From Bathymodiolus brooksi (lineage: Eukaryota > Mollusca > Bivalvia > Mytilida > Modiolidae), in the NCBI GenBank assembly GCA_963680875.1, contig OY804585.1, forward strand, positions 23,661,686-23,725,685: DNA of 64,000 nt, written 5' to 3'. A model generated the notes under the pieces. The model had not been told where the DNA came from, made no database searches, and was given only the letters and a program-made list of their open reading frames with translations. The position numbers and the translations under genes are program-made. Shown here piece after piece: positions 22,926-35,280 of this stretch; position 1 is the stretch's first letter, and each line of letters begins with the position of its first letter.

Positions 22926-25900
22926 ATTATTACTGGTGGTCTATTAGTCCGCTAGGATAACATACGTTCAGTAGTTATTATTACTGGTGGTCTATTAGTC
23001 CGCTAGGATAACATACGTTCAGTAGTTATTATTACTGGTGGTCTATTAGTCCGCTAGGATAACATACGTTCAGTAGTTATTATTACTGGTGGTCTATTAG
23101 TCCGCTAGGATAACATACGTTCAGTAGTTATTATTACTGGTGGTCTATTAGTCCGCTAGGATAACATACGTTCAGTAGTTACTATTACTGGTGGTCTATT
23201 AGTCCGCTAGGATAACATACGTTCAGTAGTTATTATTACTTGTGGTCTATTAGTCCGCTAGGATAACATACGTTCAGTAGTTATTATTACTGGTGGTCTA
23301 TTAGTCCGCTAGGATAACATACGCTCAGTAGTTATTATTACTGGTGGTCTATTAGTCCGCTAGGATAACATACGTTCAGTAGTTATTATTACTGGTGGTC
23401 TATTAGTCCGCTAGGATAACACACGTTCAGTAGTTATTATTACTGGTGGTCTATTAGTCCGCTAGGATAGCATACGTTCAGTAGTTATTATTACTGGTGG
23501 TCTATTAGTCCGCTAGGATAACATACGTTCAGTAGTTATTATTACTGGTGGTCTATTAGTCCGCTAGGATAACACATGTTCAGTAGTTATTATTACTGGT
23601 GGTCTATTAGTCCGCTAGGATAGCATACGTTCAGTAGTTATTATTACTGGTGGTCTATTAGTCCGCTAGGATAGCATACGTTCAGTAGTTATTATTACTG
23701 GTGGTCTATTAGTCCGCTAGGATAACACATGTTCAGTAGTTATTATTACTGGTGGTCTATTAGTCCGCTAGGATAACACACGTTCAGTAGTTATTATTAC
23801 TGGTGGTCTATTAGTCTGCTAGGATAGCATACGTTCAGTAGTTATTATTACTGGTGGTCTATTAGTCCGCTAGGATAGCATACGTTCAGTAGTAATTATT
23901 ACTGGTGGTCTATTAGTCCGCTAGGATAACATACGCTCAGTAGTTATTATTACTGGTGGTCTATTAGTCCGCTAGGATAGCATACGTTCAGTAGTTATTA
24001 TTACTGGTGGTCTATTAGTCCGCTAGGATAGCATACGTTCAGTAGTTATTATTACTGGTGGTCTATTAGTCCGCTAGGATAGCATACGTTCAGTAGTTAT
24101 TATTACTGGTGGTCTATTAGTCCGCTAGGATAGCATACGTTCAGTAGTTATTATTACTGGTGGTCTATTAGTCCGCTAGGATAACATACGTTCAGTAGTT
24201 ATTATTACTGGTGGTCTATTAGTCCGCTAGGATAACATACGCTCAGTAGTTATTATTACTGGTGGTCTATTAGTCCGCTAGGATAGCATACGTTCAGTAG
24301 TTATTATTACTGGTGGTCTATTAGTTCGCTAGGATAACACATGTTCAGTAGTTATTATTACTGGTGGTCTATTAGTCCGCTAGGATAACATACGTTCAGT
24401 AGTTATTATTACTGGTGGTCTATTAGTCCGCTAGGATAACACATGTTCAGTAGTTATTATTACTGGTGGTCTATTAGTCCGCTAGGATAACATACGTTCA
24501 GTAGTTATTATTACTGGTGGTCTATTAGTCCGCTAGGATAGCATACGTTCAGTAGTTATTATTACTGGTGGTCTATTAGTCCGCTAGGATAACATACGTT
24601 CAGTAGTTATTATTACTGGTGGTCTATTAGTCCGCTAGGATAACACATGTTCAGTAGTTATTATTACTGGTGGTCTATTAGTCCGCTAGGATAACATACG
24701 TTCAGTAGTTATTATTACTGGTGGTCTATTAGTCCGCTAGGATAACATACGTTCAGTAGTTATTATTACTGGTGGTCTATTAGTCCGCTAGGATAGCATA
24801 CGTTCAGTAGTTATTATTACTGGTGGTCTATTAGTCCGCTAGGATAGCATACGTTCAGTAGTTATTATTACTGGTGGTCTATTAGTCCGCTAGGATAACA
24901 TACGTTCAGTAGTTATTATTACTGGTGGTCTATTAGTCCGCTAGGATAACATACGTTCAGTAGTTATTATTACTGGTGGTCTATTAGTCCGCTAGGATAA
25001 CATACGTTCAGTAGTTATTATTACTGGTGGTCTATTAGTCCGCTAGGATAACACATGTTCAGTAGTTATTATTACTGGTGGTCTATTAGTCCGCTAGGAT
25101 AGCATACGTTCAGTAGTTATTATTACTGGTGGTCTATTAGTCCGCTAGGATAGCATACGTTCAGTAGTTATTATTACTGGTGGTCTATTAGTCCGCTAGG
25201 ATAACATACGTTCAATAGTTATTATTACTGGTGGTCTATTAGTCCGCTAGGATAGCATACGTTCAGTAGTTATTATTACTGGTGGTCTATTAGTCCGCTA
25301 GGATAGCATACGTTCAGTAGTTATTATTACTGGTGGTCTATTAGTCCGCTAGGATAACACATGTTCAGTAGTTATTATTACTGGTGGTCTATTAGTCCGC
25401 TAGGATAACACATGTTCAGTAGTAATTATTACTGGTGGTCTATTAGTCCGCTAGGATAACACATGTTCAGTAGTAATTATTACTGGTGGTCTATTAGTCC
25501 GCTAGGATAACACATGTTCAGTAGTTATTATTACTGGTGGTCTATTAGTCCGCTAGGATAACACATGTTCAGTAGTTATTATTACTGGTGGTCTATTAGT
25601 CCGCTAGGATAGCACATGTTCAGTAGTTATTATTACTGGTGGTCTATTAGTCCGCTAGGATAGCACATGTTCAGTAGTTATTATTACTGGTGGTCTATTA
25701 GTCCGCTAGGATAGCACATGTTCAGTAGTTATTATTACTGGTGGTCTATTAGTCCGCTAGGATAACATACGTTCAGTAGTTATTATTACTGGTGGTCTAT
25801 TAGTCCGCTAGGATAACATACGTTCAGTAGTTATTATTACTGGTGGTCTATTAGTCCGCTAGGATAACACATGTTCAGTAGTTACTATTACTGGTGGTCT

Positions 25901-28083
25901 ATTAGTCCGCTAGGATAGCATACGTTCAGTAGTTATTATTACTGGTGGTCTATTAGTCCGCTAGGATAACATACGTTCAGTAGTTATTATTACTGGTGGT
26001 CTATTAGTCCGCTAGGATAGCATACGTTCAGTAGTTATTATTACTGGTGGTCTATTAGTCCGCTAGGATAACACACGTTCAGTAGTTATTATTACTGGTG
26101 GTCTATTAGTCCGCTAGGATAACACACGTTCAGTAGTTATTATTACTGGTGGTCTATTAGTCCGCTAGGATAACATACGTTCAGTAGTTATTATTACTGG
26201 TGGTCTATTAGTCCGCTAGGATAACACATGTTCAGTAGTTACTATTACTGGTGGTCTATTAGTCCGCTAGGATAGCATACGTTCAGTAGTTATTATTACT
26301 GGTGGTCTATTAGTCCGCTAGGATAGCATACGTTCAGTAGTTATTATTACTGGTGGTCTATTAGTCCGCTAGGATAACACATGTTCAGTAGTTATTATTA
26401 CTGGTGGTCTATTAGTCCGCTAGGATAGCATACGTTCAGTAGTTATTATTACTGGTGGTCTATTAGTCCGCTAGGATAACACACGTTCAGTAGTTATTAT
26501 TACTGGTGGTCTATTAGTCCGCTAGGATAACACACGTTCAGTAGTTATTATTACTGGTGGTCTATTAGTCCGCTAGGATAACATACGTTCAGTAGTTATT
26601 ATTACTGGTGGTCTATTAGTCCGCTAGGATAACACATGTTCAGTAGTTACTATTACTGGTGGTCTATTAGTCCGCTAGGATAACATACGTTCAGTAGTTA
26701 TTATTGCTGGTGGTCTATTAGTCCGCTAGGATAACACATGTTCAGTAGTTATTATTACTGGTGGTCTATTAGTCCGCTAGGATAACACATGTTCAGTAGT
26801 TATTATTACTGGTGGTCTATTAGTCCGCTAGGATAGCACATGTTCAGTAGTTATTATTACTGGTGGTCTATTAGTCCGCTAGGATAGCACATGTTCAGTA
26901 GTTATTATTACTGGTGGTCTATTAGTCCGCTAGGATAGCACATGTTCAGTAGTTATTATTACTGGTGGTCTATTAGTCCGCTAGGATAACATACGTTCAG
27001 TAGTTATTATTACTGGTGGTCTATTAGTCCGCTAGGATAACATACGTTCAGTAGTTATTATTACTGGTGGTCTATTAGTCCGCTAGGATAACACATGTTC
27101 AGTAGTTACTATTACTGGTGGTCTATTAGTCCGCTAGGATAGCATACGTTCAGTAGTTATTATTACTGGTGGTCTATTAGTCCGCTAGGATAACATACGT
27201 TCAGTAGTTATTATTACTGGTGGTCTATTAGTCCGCTAGGATAGCATACGTTCAGTAGTTATTATTACTGGTGGTCTATTAGTCCGCTAGGATAACACAC
27301 GTTCAGTAGTTATTATTACTGGTGGTCTATTAGTCCGCTAGGATAACACACGTTCAGTAGTTATTATTACTGGTGGTCTATTAGTCCGCTAGGATAACAT
27401 ACGTTCAGTAGTTATTATTACTGGTGGTCTATTAGTCCGCTAGGATAACACATGTTCAGTAGTTACTATTACTGGTGGTCTATTAGTCCGCTAGGATAGC
27501 ATACGTTCAGTAGTTATTATTACTGGTGGTCTATTAGTCCGCTAGGATAGCATACGTTCAGTAGTTATTATTACTGGTGGTCTATTAGTCCGCTAGGATA
27601 ACACATGTTCAGTAGTTATTATTACTGGTGGTCTATTAGTCCGCTAGGATAGCATACGTTCAGTAGTTATTATTACTGGTGGTCTATTAGTCCGCTAGGA
27701 TAACACACGTTCAGTAGTTATTATTACTGGTGGTCTATTAGTCCGCTAGGATAACACACGTTCAGTAGTTATTATTACTGGTGGTCTATTAGTCCGCTAG
27801 GATAACATACGTTCAGTAGTTATTATTACTGGTGGTCTATTAGTCCGCTAGGATAACACATGTTCAGTAGTTACTATTACTGGTGGTCTATTAGTCCGCT
27901 AGGATAACATACGTTCAGTAGTTATTATTACTGGTGGTCTATTAGTCCGCTAGGATAACACATGTTCAGTAGTTATTATTACTGGTGGTCTATTAGTCCG
28001 CTAGGATAGCATACGTTCAGTAGTTATTATTACTGGTAGTCTATTAGTTCGCTAGGATAGCATACGCTCAGTAGTTATTATTT
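22926..28083. repeat. 51-bp satellite array (about 101 copies) with higher-order structure
   Basis: Highly homogeneous 51-bp units with GGTGGTCTATTAGTCC, GCTAGGATAACATACG and TTCAGTAGTTATTATTACT. Five main variants differ in AACATACG / AGCATACG / AACACATG / AACACACG / AGCACATG. A run of three AGCACATG units occurs twice, first unit at 25611 and again at 26835, exactly 1,224 bp (24 units) apart, and the variant order around them is the same. Edge units are slightly diverged (23230 TTACTTGTGG; 28030 GGTAGTC, AGTTCGC). No protein-coding signal. Confidence 0.97.
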
Positions 28084-28124
28084 CGACACTGACATGGTTA
28101 ATAAGGTATGCTTATTATTGAAAT

Positions 28125-30005
28125 GTACATTTCGTAAATAATGAAATTTTTATGAACACTAAAGTTCATCTCCCTAAGGCATGGTTGACCGAAGCCGTAT
28201 TTGGCTATCATGTTTATATCTTTCGGTTGTCTTGCTCGGAAGGACCTTTTACATAGTTGACTGAAGCCGTATTTGGCTATCATGTTTATATCGTTCGGTT
28301 GTCTTGCTCGGAAGGATCTTTTACATAGTTAACCGAAGCCGTATTTGGCTATCATGTTTATATCTTTCGGTTGTCTTGCTCGGAAGGACCTTTTACATAG
28401 TTGACTGAAGCCGTATTTGGCTATCATGTTTATATCTTTCGGTTGTCTTGCTCGGAAGGATCTTTTACATAGTTGACCGAAGCCGTATTTGGCTATCATG
28501 TTTATATCTTTCGGTTGTCTTGCTCGGAAGGACCTTTTACATAGTTGACTGAAGCCGTATTTTGGCTATCATGTTTATATCTTTCGGTTGTCTTGCTCGG
28601 AAGGACCTTTTACATAGTTGACTGAAGCGTATTTGGCTATCATGTTTATATCTTTCGGTTGTCTTGCTCGGAAGGACCTTTTACATAGTTGACCGCAGCC
28701 GTATTTGGCTATCATGTTTATATCTTTCGGTTGTCTTGCTCGGAAGGACCTTTTACATAGTTGACTGAAGCCGTATTTGGCTATCATGTTTATATCTTTC
28801 GGTTGTCTTGCTCGGAAGGATCTTTTACATAGTTAACCGAAGCCGTATTTGGCTATCATGTTTATATCTTTCGGTTGTCTTGCTCGGAAGGACCTTTTAC
28901 ATAGTTGACCGAAGCCGTATTTGGCTATCATGTTTATATCTTTCGGTTGTCTTGCTCGGAAGGACCTTTTACATAGTTGACTGAAGCCGTATTTGGCTAT
29001 CATGTTTATATCTTTCGGTTGTCTTGCCCAGAAGGACCTTTTACATAGTTGACTGAAGCGTATTTGGCTATCATGTTTATATCTTTCGGTTGTCTTGCTC
29101 GGAAGGACCTTTTACATAGTTGACCGCAGCCGTATTTGGCTATCATGTTTATTTCTTTCTGTTGTCTTGCTCGGAAGGACCTTTTACATAGTTGACCGAA
29201 GCCGTATTTGGCTATCATGTTTATATCTTTCGGTTGTCTTGCTCGGAAGGACCTTTTACATAGTTGACTGAAGCCGTATTTGGCTATCATGTTTATATCT
29301 TTCGGTTGTCTTGCTCGGAAGGACCTTTTACATAGTTGACCGAAGCCGTATTTGGCTATCATGTTTATATCGTTCGGTTGTCTTGCTCGGAAGGACCTTT
29401 TACATAGTTGACCGAAGCCGTATTTGGCTATCATGTTTATATCTTTCGGTTGTCTTGCTCGGAAGGACCTTTTACATAGTTGACTGAAGCCGTATTTGGC
29501 TATCATGTTTATATCTTTCGGTTGTTTTGCTCGGAAGGATCTTTTACATAGTTGACCGAAGTCGTATTTGGCTATCATGTTTATATCTTTCGGTTGTTTT
29601 GCTCGGAAGGACCTTTTACATAGTTGACCGAAGTCGTATTTGGCTATCATGTTTATATCTTTCGGTTGTTTTGCTCGGAAGGATCTTTTACATAGTTGAC
29701 CGAAGTCGTATTTGGCTATCATGTTTATATCTTTCGGTTGTTTTGCTCCGAAGGATCTTTTACATAGTTGACTGAAGCCGTATTTGGCTATCATGTTTAT
29801 ATCTTTCGGTTGTCTTGCTCGGAGGGACCTTTTACATAGTTGACTGAAGCCGTATTTGGCTATCATGTTTATATCTTTCGGTTGTCTTGCTCGCAAGGAT
29901 CTTTTACATTATTAGGCTTTCCGGTCTCTTGACCTTGAGCATACTCGTTGAAGGTTATTCAAGAAATGAATCGTGCACGTTAAATTATGTGTTTATGTTT
30001 TTATT
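28125..30005 (+). repeat. 72-bp array made from the left half of the hammerhead-like element, with both element ends kept
   Basis: About 24 units of 72 bp: GACCGAAGCCGTATTTGGC, TATCATGTTTATATC, TTTCGGTTGTCTTGCTC, GGAAGGACCTTTTACATAG. Left flank (28125-28180) and right flank (29913-30003: GGCTTTCCGG, CTTGACCTTGAGC, CGTTGAAGGTTATTC, TAAATTATGTG) are the element's own start and end, so the array expanded inside one copy. A 296-codon open frame (29006-29896, -) exists because 72 is divisible by three. I do not regard it as a gene: no start context, no unique domain, and one-base indels break it at 28560-28630 and 29058. Confidence 0.92.
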
Positions 30006-30184
30006 CCTGGAGAGATGTTTATTTAAAATTATCTTGCTGTAAAATAACATATCAACTAGGAATATCTATTTGTTGAAGATTTTAACTTCTATAGGTGTTC
30101 TTTATTTTATGTTAATGGGACAAAACAAAAAGTAGTATTGGGTTATGCAATAATGAGACAAACTGGACCACATGTTATTAAATG

Positions 30185-30430
30185 AAAGTTAGAGAAAACC
30201 GAGGTGGCAATCAAGAATGGACATTGCAGAGACACTGGTAAAATTGGACACAGAAAGAAGACAAATAAAAAACAAAAAACAAAACAGCAAACAACAAACA
30301 AACAAACAAAGCAAACAAACACAACAAAACAAAAACAACAAAGCAAAAAACAACAAAACACAAAAAACTAAAACAATGAGCTACAAGGACCCCACCAAAA
30401 AAACCGGGGGTGAATACATGTGCTCAAAGG
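30185..30430 (-). mobile_element. Penelope-like 3'-tail copy (tail family 1)
   Basis: AAAGTTAGAGAAAACCGAGG, CAATCAAGAATGGACA, an A/C-rich stretch of AACAAA-type repeats (30265-30370), then GGACCCCACCAAAAAAACC and GAATACATGTGCTC: the minus-strand order of family 1. Confidence 0.65.
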
Positions 30431-30469
30431 GTAAGCAGTTTCTGTTTTTATCTAATGTATCAATCTGGT

Positions 30470-30560
30470 TATATATATATATATATATATACGTCTGAAA
30501 ATTAAACCAAACAGTGTTAGAATTAGATTTTAGATATATATATATATATATCTATATATC
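30470..30560. repeat. two (TA)n tracts
   Basis: About 12 TA units at 30470-30491 and another tract at 30534-30559, separated by 40 bp. Confidence 0.9.
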
Positions 30561-30594
30561 GATTTTATGTTATACAACCTGTCTATTTATTTAA

Positions 30595-31162
30595 AGGGGC
30601 ATTAGCTACGATTTTGACCAAAAAAATTATATGTTTTGGAAATTGGTAAATAGCTTTAAAATGATGAAATAAAGGTAAATATTTCACATTAAGCAGCTTA
30701 TCGTACCACTTTTCGCCTTTTGAGAACGAAAATTACCATCGATTTATTATTTCCTTGCAAGCAAATAATTTGACCTCGCTTTCTCCGTATGCAACTGACC
30801 TTACTAGTGACAGGTAAAAACGAATAATTTGTATTTTGTCGCTTATTAACTGCAAATTTGCATGGTTCTTTGTCCGTAATTAGCGCCTACTAAAAGCAGA
30901 TTCACAGAAAATAAGAAATAAGTACATTGTTGTACTGATTTAATGACGATTCGGCAAACCCCGTAAACAATGCCGATAATTAATAAGATGGCGTCCATTT
31001 CTTGATCGATCTCAAAACACGCGCAGTTGCACCTTTTTCCCCCGATGCGCGTACATTTCATAACATTTATAAGTTACAGAAACACGTTTTATTAAGGCAT
31101 CAATCATATCTTTTAGTTTTTATGGGTAACAAAAATTTACGATTTTTGCAGATAATACCCCT
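30595..31162. mobile_element. 568-bp TTAA-flanked MITE (piggyBac-like)
   Basis: TTAA at 30591-30594 and 31163-31166. Inverted ends AGGGGCATTAGCTACG (left) and AGGGGTATTATCTGC (right, reversed). Internal short open frame 30846-31061 (-) has no transposase motif. Consistent with a non-autonomous piggyBac-type element. Confidence 0.75.
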
Positions 31163-31169
31163 TTAAGAA

Positions 31170-31970
31170 AAGTACTAACTTAAATCTCCTATAGATGATT
31201 GACAGGATAATTAGTTAAGTGGCAAGTTCAAATTCAGTGACACCTTTCACCTTATATCTTAGATTAAACAACTAATATTAATGAGATTGGAAATATTTTT
31301 ATATTTTTGTTCAGATAATTTTTCACAAATGTCAGTAACTCAGCTTGAAAAACCAGATTTATTGATGAAAGAAATAACCTTATCAGAAATGGGTCGTGTA
31401 GAAGATTACCTGTAGAAGAATACCTGTACTTTGGTTTCTTAAAATATTTTTTTTAGAAAAAACAAATAGCGTTTAGATAGCTAATCACCAAAATAATAGT
31501 AGAATTTACGTATGATTGATTAAAAATACTATTTTGAATATATCATTAAATCTGATGAATGAATTACGATACCGATAGTTTATGCTTATGTTTTTCAAAA
31601 GTACATATTTTGAATAAATAGGGACTAAACAGGATATCCATAATTAACCAATGGCATCTTTAAGAAATCAGCATTAATTTCAAAGGATCAAGAAATCAGC
31701 ATTACATTCAATGCATCGTTATGACCTGCATTGCTTAGGTTACTTTGTCTATTCATATTGTGAATATCTTACTGTTCCCTGATATAATAATTTATATTTA
31801 TCAAGCACCCTGTGCAGTTTTGAAATTAAAAACAAAGTTTTTGTAAGTCGTAAGCATGATAGATTCTAAATTGTGTGATAGAAACACATGTTCAGTTTGT
31901 TATATTCATTTATATTCACAATTAGAAGATTATTTCTTAATTTAATAGTATTTTGTTAAAGCTATTATAA
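31170..31970. other. no gene seen
   Basis: AT-rich. GGGACTAAACAGGATATCC at 31620-31638 may be a short relic of the hammerhead-like element's left half. Confidence 0.45.
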
Positions 31971-31974
31971 ATAA

Positions 31975-32105
31975 ACGTTAGAGAATACCGAAGGGGCAAT
32001 CAACAATGGACAATCCAGAGAAACTGGCAACATTGGGTACACACAAGACGAAGATAAAAAAAAAAAAAACCACAACACAATATATGTTGAACACCACTAT
32101 GCGCA
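31975..32105 (-). mobile_element. Penelope-like 3'-tail fragment (tail family 1)
   Basis: AACGTTAGAGAATACCGAAG, GGGCAATCAACAATGGAC, AGAGAAACTGGCAACATTGG, ACACAAGACGAAGAT then poly-A-like tract: the terminal third of the tail. Confidence 0.6.
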
Positions 32106-32109
32106 AACA

Positions 32110-33940
32110 AATACAAATAACGTAAATAAGACATAAGCCCTTCATAGACATATGTTGTCTTTCCTGATATCCAAATGAAAACTAGAAAAAGTTTTGTGAA
32201 AGATTACTTGTGCAATCTTTTATCTGTAAATATGCAATATATGTCAAATTTTGGTTTGAATATTGTGAAGAATTACTTTTAATGTCCGGCTGACAGTAGA
32301 ATTAGTCTAAAGGGAATTTAAATCACACCTTTAATTGGTATAGGTAAGATAAGTCACACTTTTTAATGTTTTTTGCTAATAATTCGGTGTATATGTTATG
32401 ATTAATTTCAACGGATATTATTAGTAACTCAGCTTGAAATAAGATTTATTGACAAGAAACACTTTTATCTTAAATGTGTTATGACATATATATTTTATTA
32501 TATTTTTTTTATTCTATAATATATAATGTTTTCTAAACATAAAATATGTTGCATATTAAAGCAATTTTACTTTCAGGTGTAACTGGATCTGTTGAAGAAA
32601 TTACTGCTGTTTTTTATACTCTGTGTTGTATCTTTTTCATAAATTTCTGTTATCTTTGACGTAACCTTCTCATACATTTTCGAGAAAGATTGCTCATAAT
32701 CCCAAACTTTAGATATGGAGATCACGACCAATGTCAAAACACTTATTTGTAGCTACAATGTATTTAGAGACAACAGACAGGGCGATTTTCTACTACTGTA
32801 GCATATTATCGCTTTTGCAAGTGAAAAATGTAGTTCTAGAGATTCTTAATCTTTCAATGTATCTAGCTACGATTCATCCAGTCTTATATTTAAAAGTTAC
32901 CTTTAAACTTAACCAACCAGTTTTAATTGGAGTAAATAATCAAATTCCCTTCACAAAATCTAACCCTGATCCTACTCGTTTTTATATGACCGCGCATATT
33001 TTGATCATTTGTTCTCTTAGATGTACTATTAGTGTTCTGTATAGCAGGTTTGCGATTTTTTGTTGTGTTCCCTCAGATCTCGTTTTGATCTTTTGTATAA
33101 ACAATTGTTATCCAATCTAAAATAGTAAATCTTAATTCAATATGTTTTAATTGTTTTTGATATTAATTATGATTTTTCTTTATTTGGAGACACAAATTTT
33201 CCACCATTTCGCACCAGTTACAGGTCGGTCGTTGACCGGTGCACAATAACTATTTCGATACTACTCCCTTTGCGTGTCGAAATCATATTTTCCAATATTC
33301 GTTCTATTTGATGTTATGTTTCATTTGTGCTGTCTTTTAATCTGAATGTGGTTAGTATTGTACTGCTCACTCATATTGGCATTTTACCTCTCTAGTTTAC
33401 AATATATGTGTACGTACAAGAAAGAAAATTGCAATGAAACAGATATATCGCATCGATATCACGCTATGCTAGAGACAAAATGTGAAATATATCATCACAG
33501 AAATATATCATGCTGATGAAAGGCGTACAGAATAGACAAAATTAAAATGTAAACATGTCTAGTTTACACAATGAAGTGGGAATACCACAATATAATATGC
33601 CCATTGAAGTTAGTAGTCAGACTAATACATTGCTTTTTCATTGATTGATTAATTGTTGTTTATTTCATCCAGCTTTAAAATGTTATAGTTATACAAGCAA
33701 ATGTTACAAAAGACTTGGACGTTTGTCAGTAGACATCAATTAAAACAGGCATATCATGTCAACATATATCTAATGTAGTAGTAAAAGAGTTTAATTTTGG
33801 TAAGAATAGTGCCAAAACACAGTGTATTAATCGTTTTATTTAATAAAGTGATAAAAAAATAGTTAACACCATTCCAGAAACCAACTGGTAATAATTAGAG
33901 CAGCAAAAGCAAAACAGGGATCCAGGTCAAGAGTAAAAAC
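32110..33940. other. no gene supported
   Basis: AT-rich DNA. A 129-codon open frame (32731-33120, +) has a hydrophobic, cysteine-containing composition but no recognisable domain, signal or splice context; I do not call it. TTTCAGGTGTAACTGGATCT at 32574-32593 superficially resembles the acceptor of the sulfotransferase exon but the similarity stops there. Confidence 0.45.
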
Positions 33941-33944
33941 ATTT

Positions 33945-34130
33945 AAGAATTGAATACATTTTTTGGTAGTTTTATAGGCGTGTAAAAGCGTGGACCGAGG
34001 CACATTTTTTCATTGTAGTTTTATTGACGTGTAAAAGCGTGGACCGAAGCACATTTTTTCATACAAAAAATGTGCCTCGGTTCACGCTTTTACACGCATA
34101 TAAAACTACAAAAAAATGCATTCAATTCTT
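33945..34130. mobile_element. small foldback element with three arm copies
   Basis: AAGAATTGAATACATTTTTT at the left is inverted at the right end (34111-34130). The arm GTAAAAGCGTGGACCGAGGC is present twice in direct orientation (33980 and 34031) and once inverted (34070-34097). It ends about 95 bp before the first 4.8-kb unit. ACATTTA occurs near both sides but not at symmetric distances, so I do not claim a target duplication. Confidence 0.7.
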
Positions 34131-34400
34131 ATAATTACATTTAAATCACACCAAATATTAATATAGTTTAATTTTTCGTTGTGAATTTTATTTGTGTTAG
34201 ATTATTTGCTGTTGGAAATTACTACGCCATTGATTGTTTACATCTGACGTCGTCATGAAGGCACGTGCAAGTTCGGGTTTGAGTTTTATTGGGATGTAAG
34301 ACATCTCTTTTATAATCATGTGACCACTTCATAGCCAATCATATTGTAACATTTCAATGAAAAACGAAGTAATGCAATTATATAAGTGTACATACAAGTA

Positions 34401-34578
34401 CAGTCAAACATGTATTACAAGATCACCTTTGGGACAAGGAAAAATAGCCTTATATGACAGGTGACCTCTTAAAAGAGGATCAATTCATTTGAAATATTCA
34501 ATGACAGGACTGGAAAATGGTGACCTATTTATACAGATGACTACTCAATAGAGGTGATCACATTGGCATGTTTGACTG
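34401..34578. mobile_element. TA-flanked MITE (Tc1/mariner-like), unit copy 1
   Basis: Terminal inverted repeats CAGTCAAACATG / CATGTTTGACTG with TA on both sides. An inner pair GATCACCT / AGGTGATC extends the symmetry. No coding capacity. Confidence 0.8.
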
Positions 34579-34744
34579 TACATCAACACGTTTCCCAAGC
34601 AAATAATAGAAAGTAGTGATGCACATGTCTTAAAGAAACAGTTTCGATATCTACGGTTTTATTACTAAGTCGATACCTCTTCTGGTGGACGATTACTAAG
34701 TCGATACCTCTTCTGATTAACTATTAGAAATATCTATGTTTCAA

Positions 34745-35280
34745 ATTTACAGTTCTTAAATAATGGAATTTATTATTATTATGGTAAATCTCCCTCAGGC
34801 ATAAAAATAAAATCCTTAACCGCGTTTGGCTGTGTTTACGCTTTTTGGTATGCTTTTTTTTTTTCAAAGAGAATATTTGTTTATTTTTTTATTTTTAGAC
34901 ATTTTCAAAATATATACATAACAAACACAGACATTACACAACAGCACAGACAAAGACATTATTTGTATATACATTTTCAATACAAACATATGAAATGTTG
35001 TGTCCCCTTGTCTCCATGCAATAAACCAAATACATAGTTTATTTAAAGATTATGTCATCAGATTTTGATTTACCTCCTATATATAATTATATATACATGT
35101 ACATGAGTTTCTAATATAAGTTTCTTATGTATAAATTATTTTCTTGCATGTTGATAAAAGTAGGTCTTGTTTGGTTTACTTGCTCCAAAAAGCTTTTAAA
35201 TTATTTGACTGTCCAATATTTTGACTTTGAAGGTACCTGATTAAGGGTATTCCAGAAACGCGCCATGCAATTCTTTCACT
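34745..35280 (+). mobile_element. hammerhead-like element, unit copy 1, interrupted
   Basis: CTCCCTCAGGCAT, GCGTTTGGCTGTGTTTACG, then after the insertion TTGCTCCAAAAAGC, GTACCTGATTAAGG, ATTCCAGAAACGCGCC. The core reads CTGATTA instead of CTGATGA and the 3' end is lost. Confidence 0.65.
34850..35175 (-). mobile_element. 326-bp retroposon-like insertion private to unit copy 1
   Basis: Copies 2-4 and dispersed relatives show the empty site. The insert is flanked by TTTGGT (34844-34849 and 35170-35175) and begins with a run of 11 T, as expected for a polyadenylated insert in minus orientation. Contents AT-rich, not identified. Confidence 0.65.

Noticed and set aside
22926..28083. CRISPR array
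   Set aside because: Regular 51-bp periodicity without unique spacers; eukaryotic satellite.
29006..29896. 296-codon open frame on the minus strand
   Set aside because: Created by a 72-bp (24-codon) tandem repeat derived from a noncoding element; other parts of the same array are frameshifted.
32574..32610. Second sulfotransferase-like exon start (TTTCAG then GTGTAACTGGATCT)
   Set aside because: Similarity to the exon at 5972 covers only about a dozen bases and no sulfotransferase motif follows.
32731..33120. 129-codon open frame
   Set aside because: No recognisable domain, no splice or promoter context, composition like translated AT-rich DNA.
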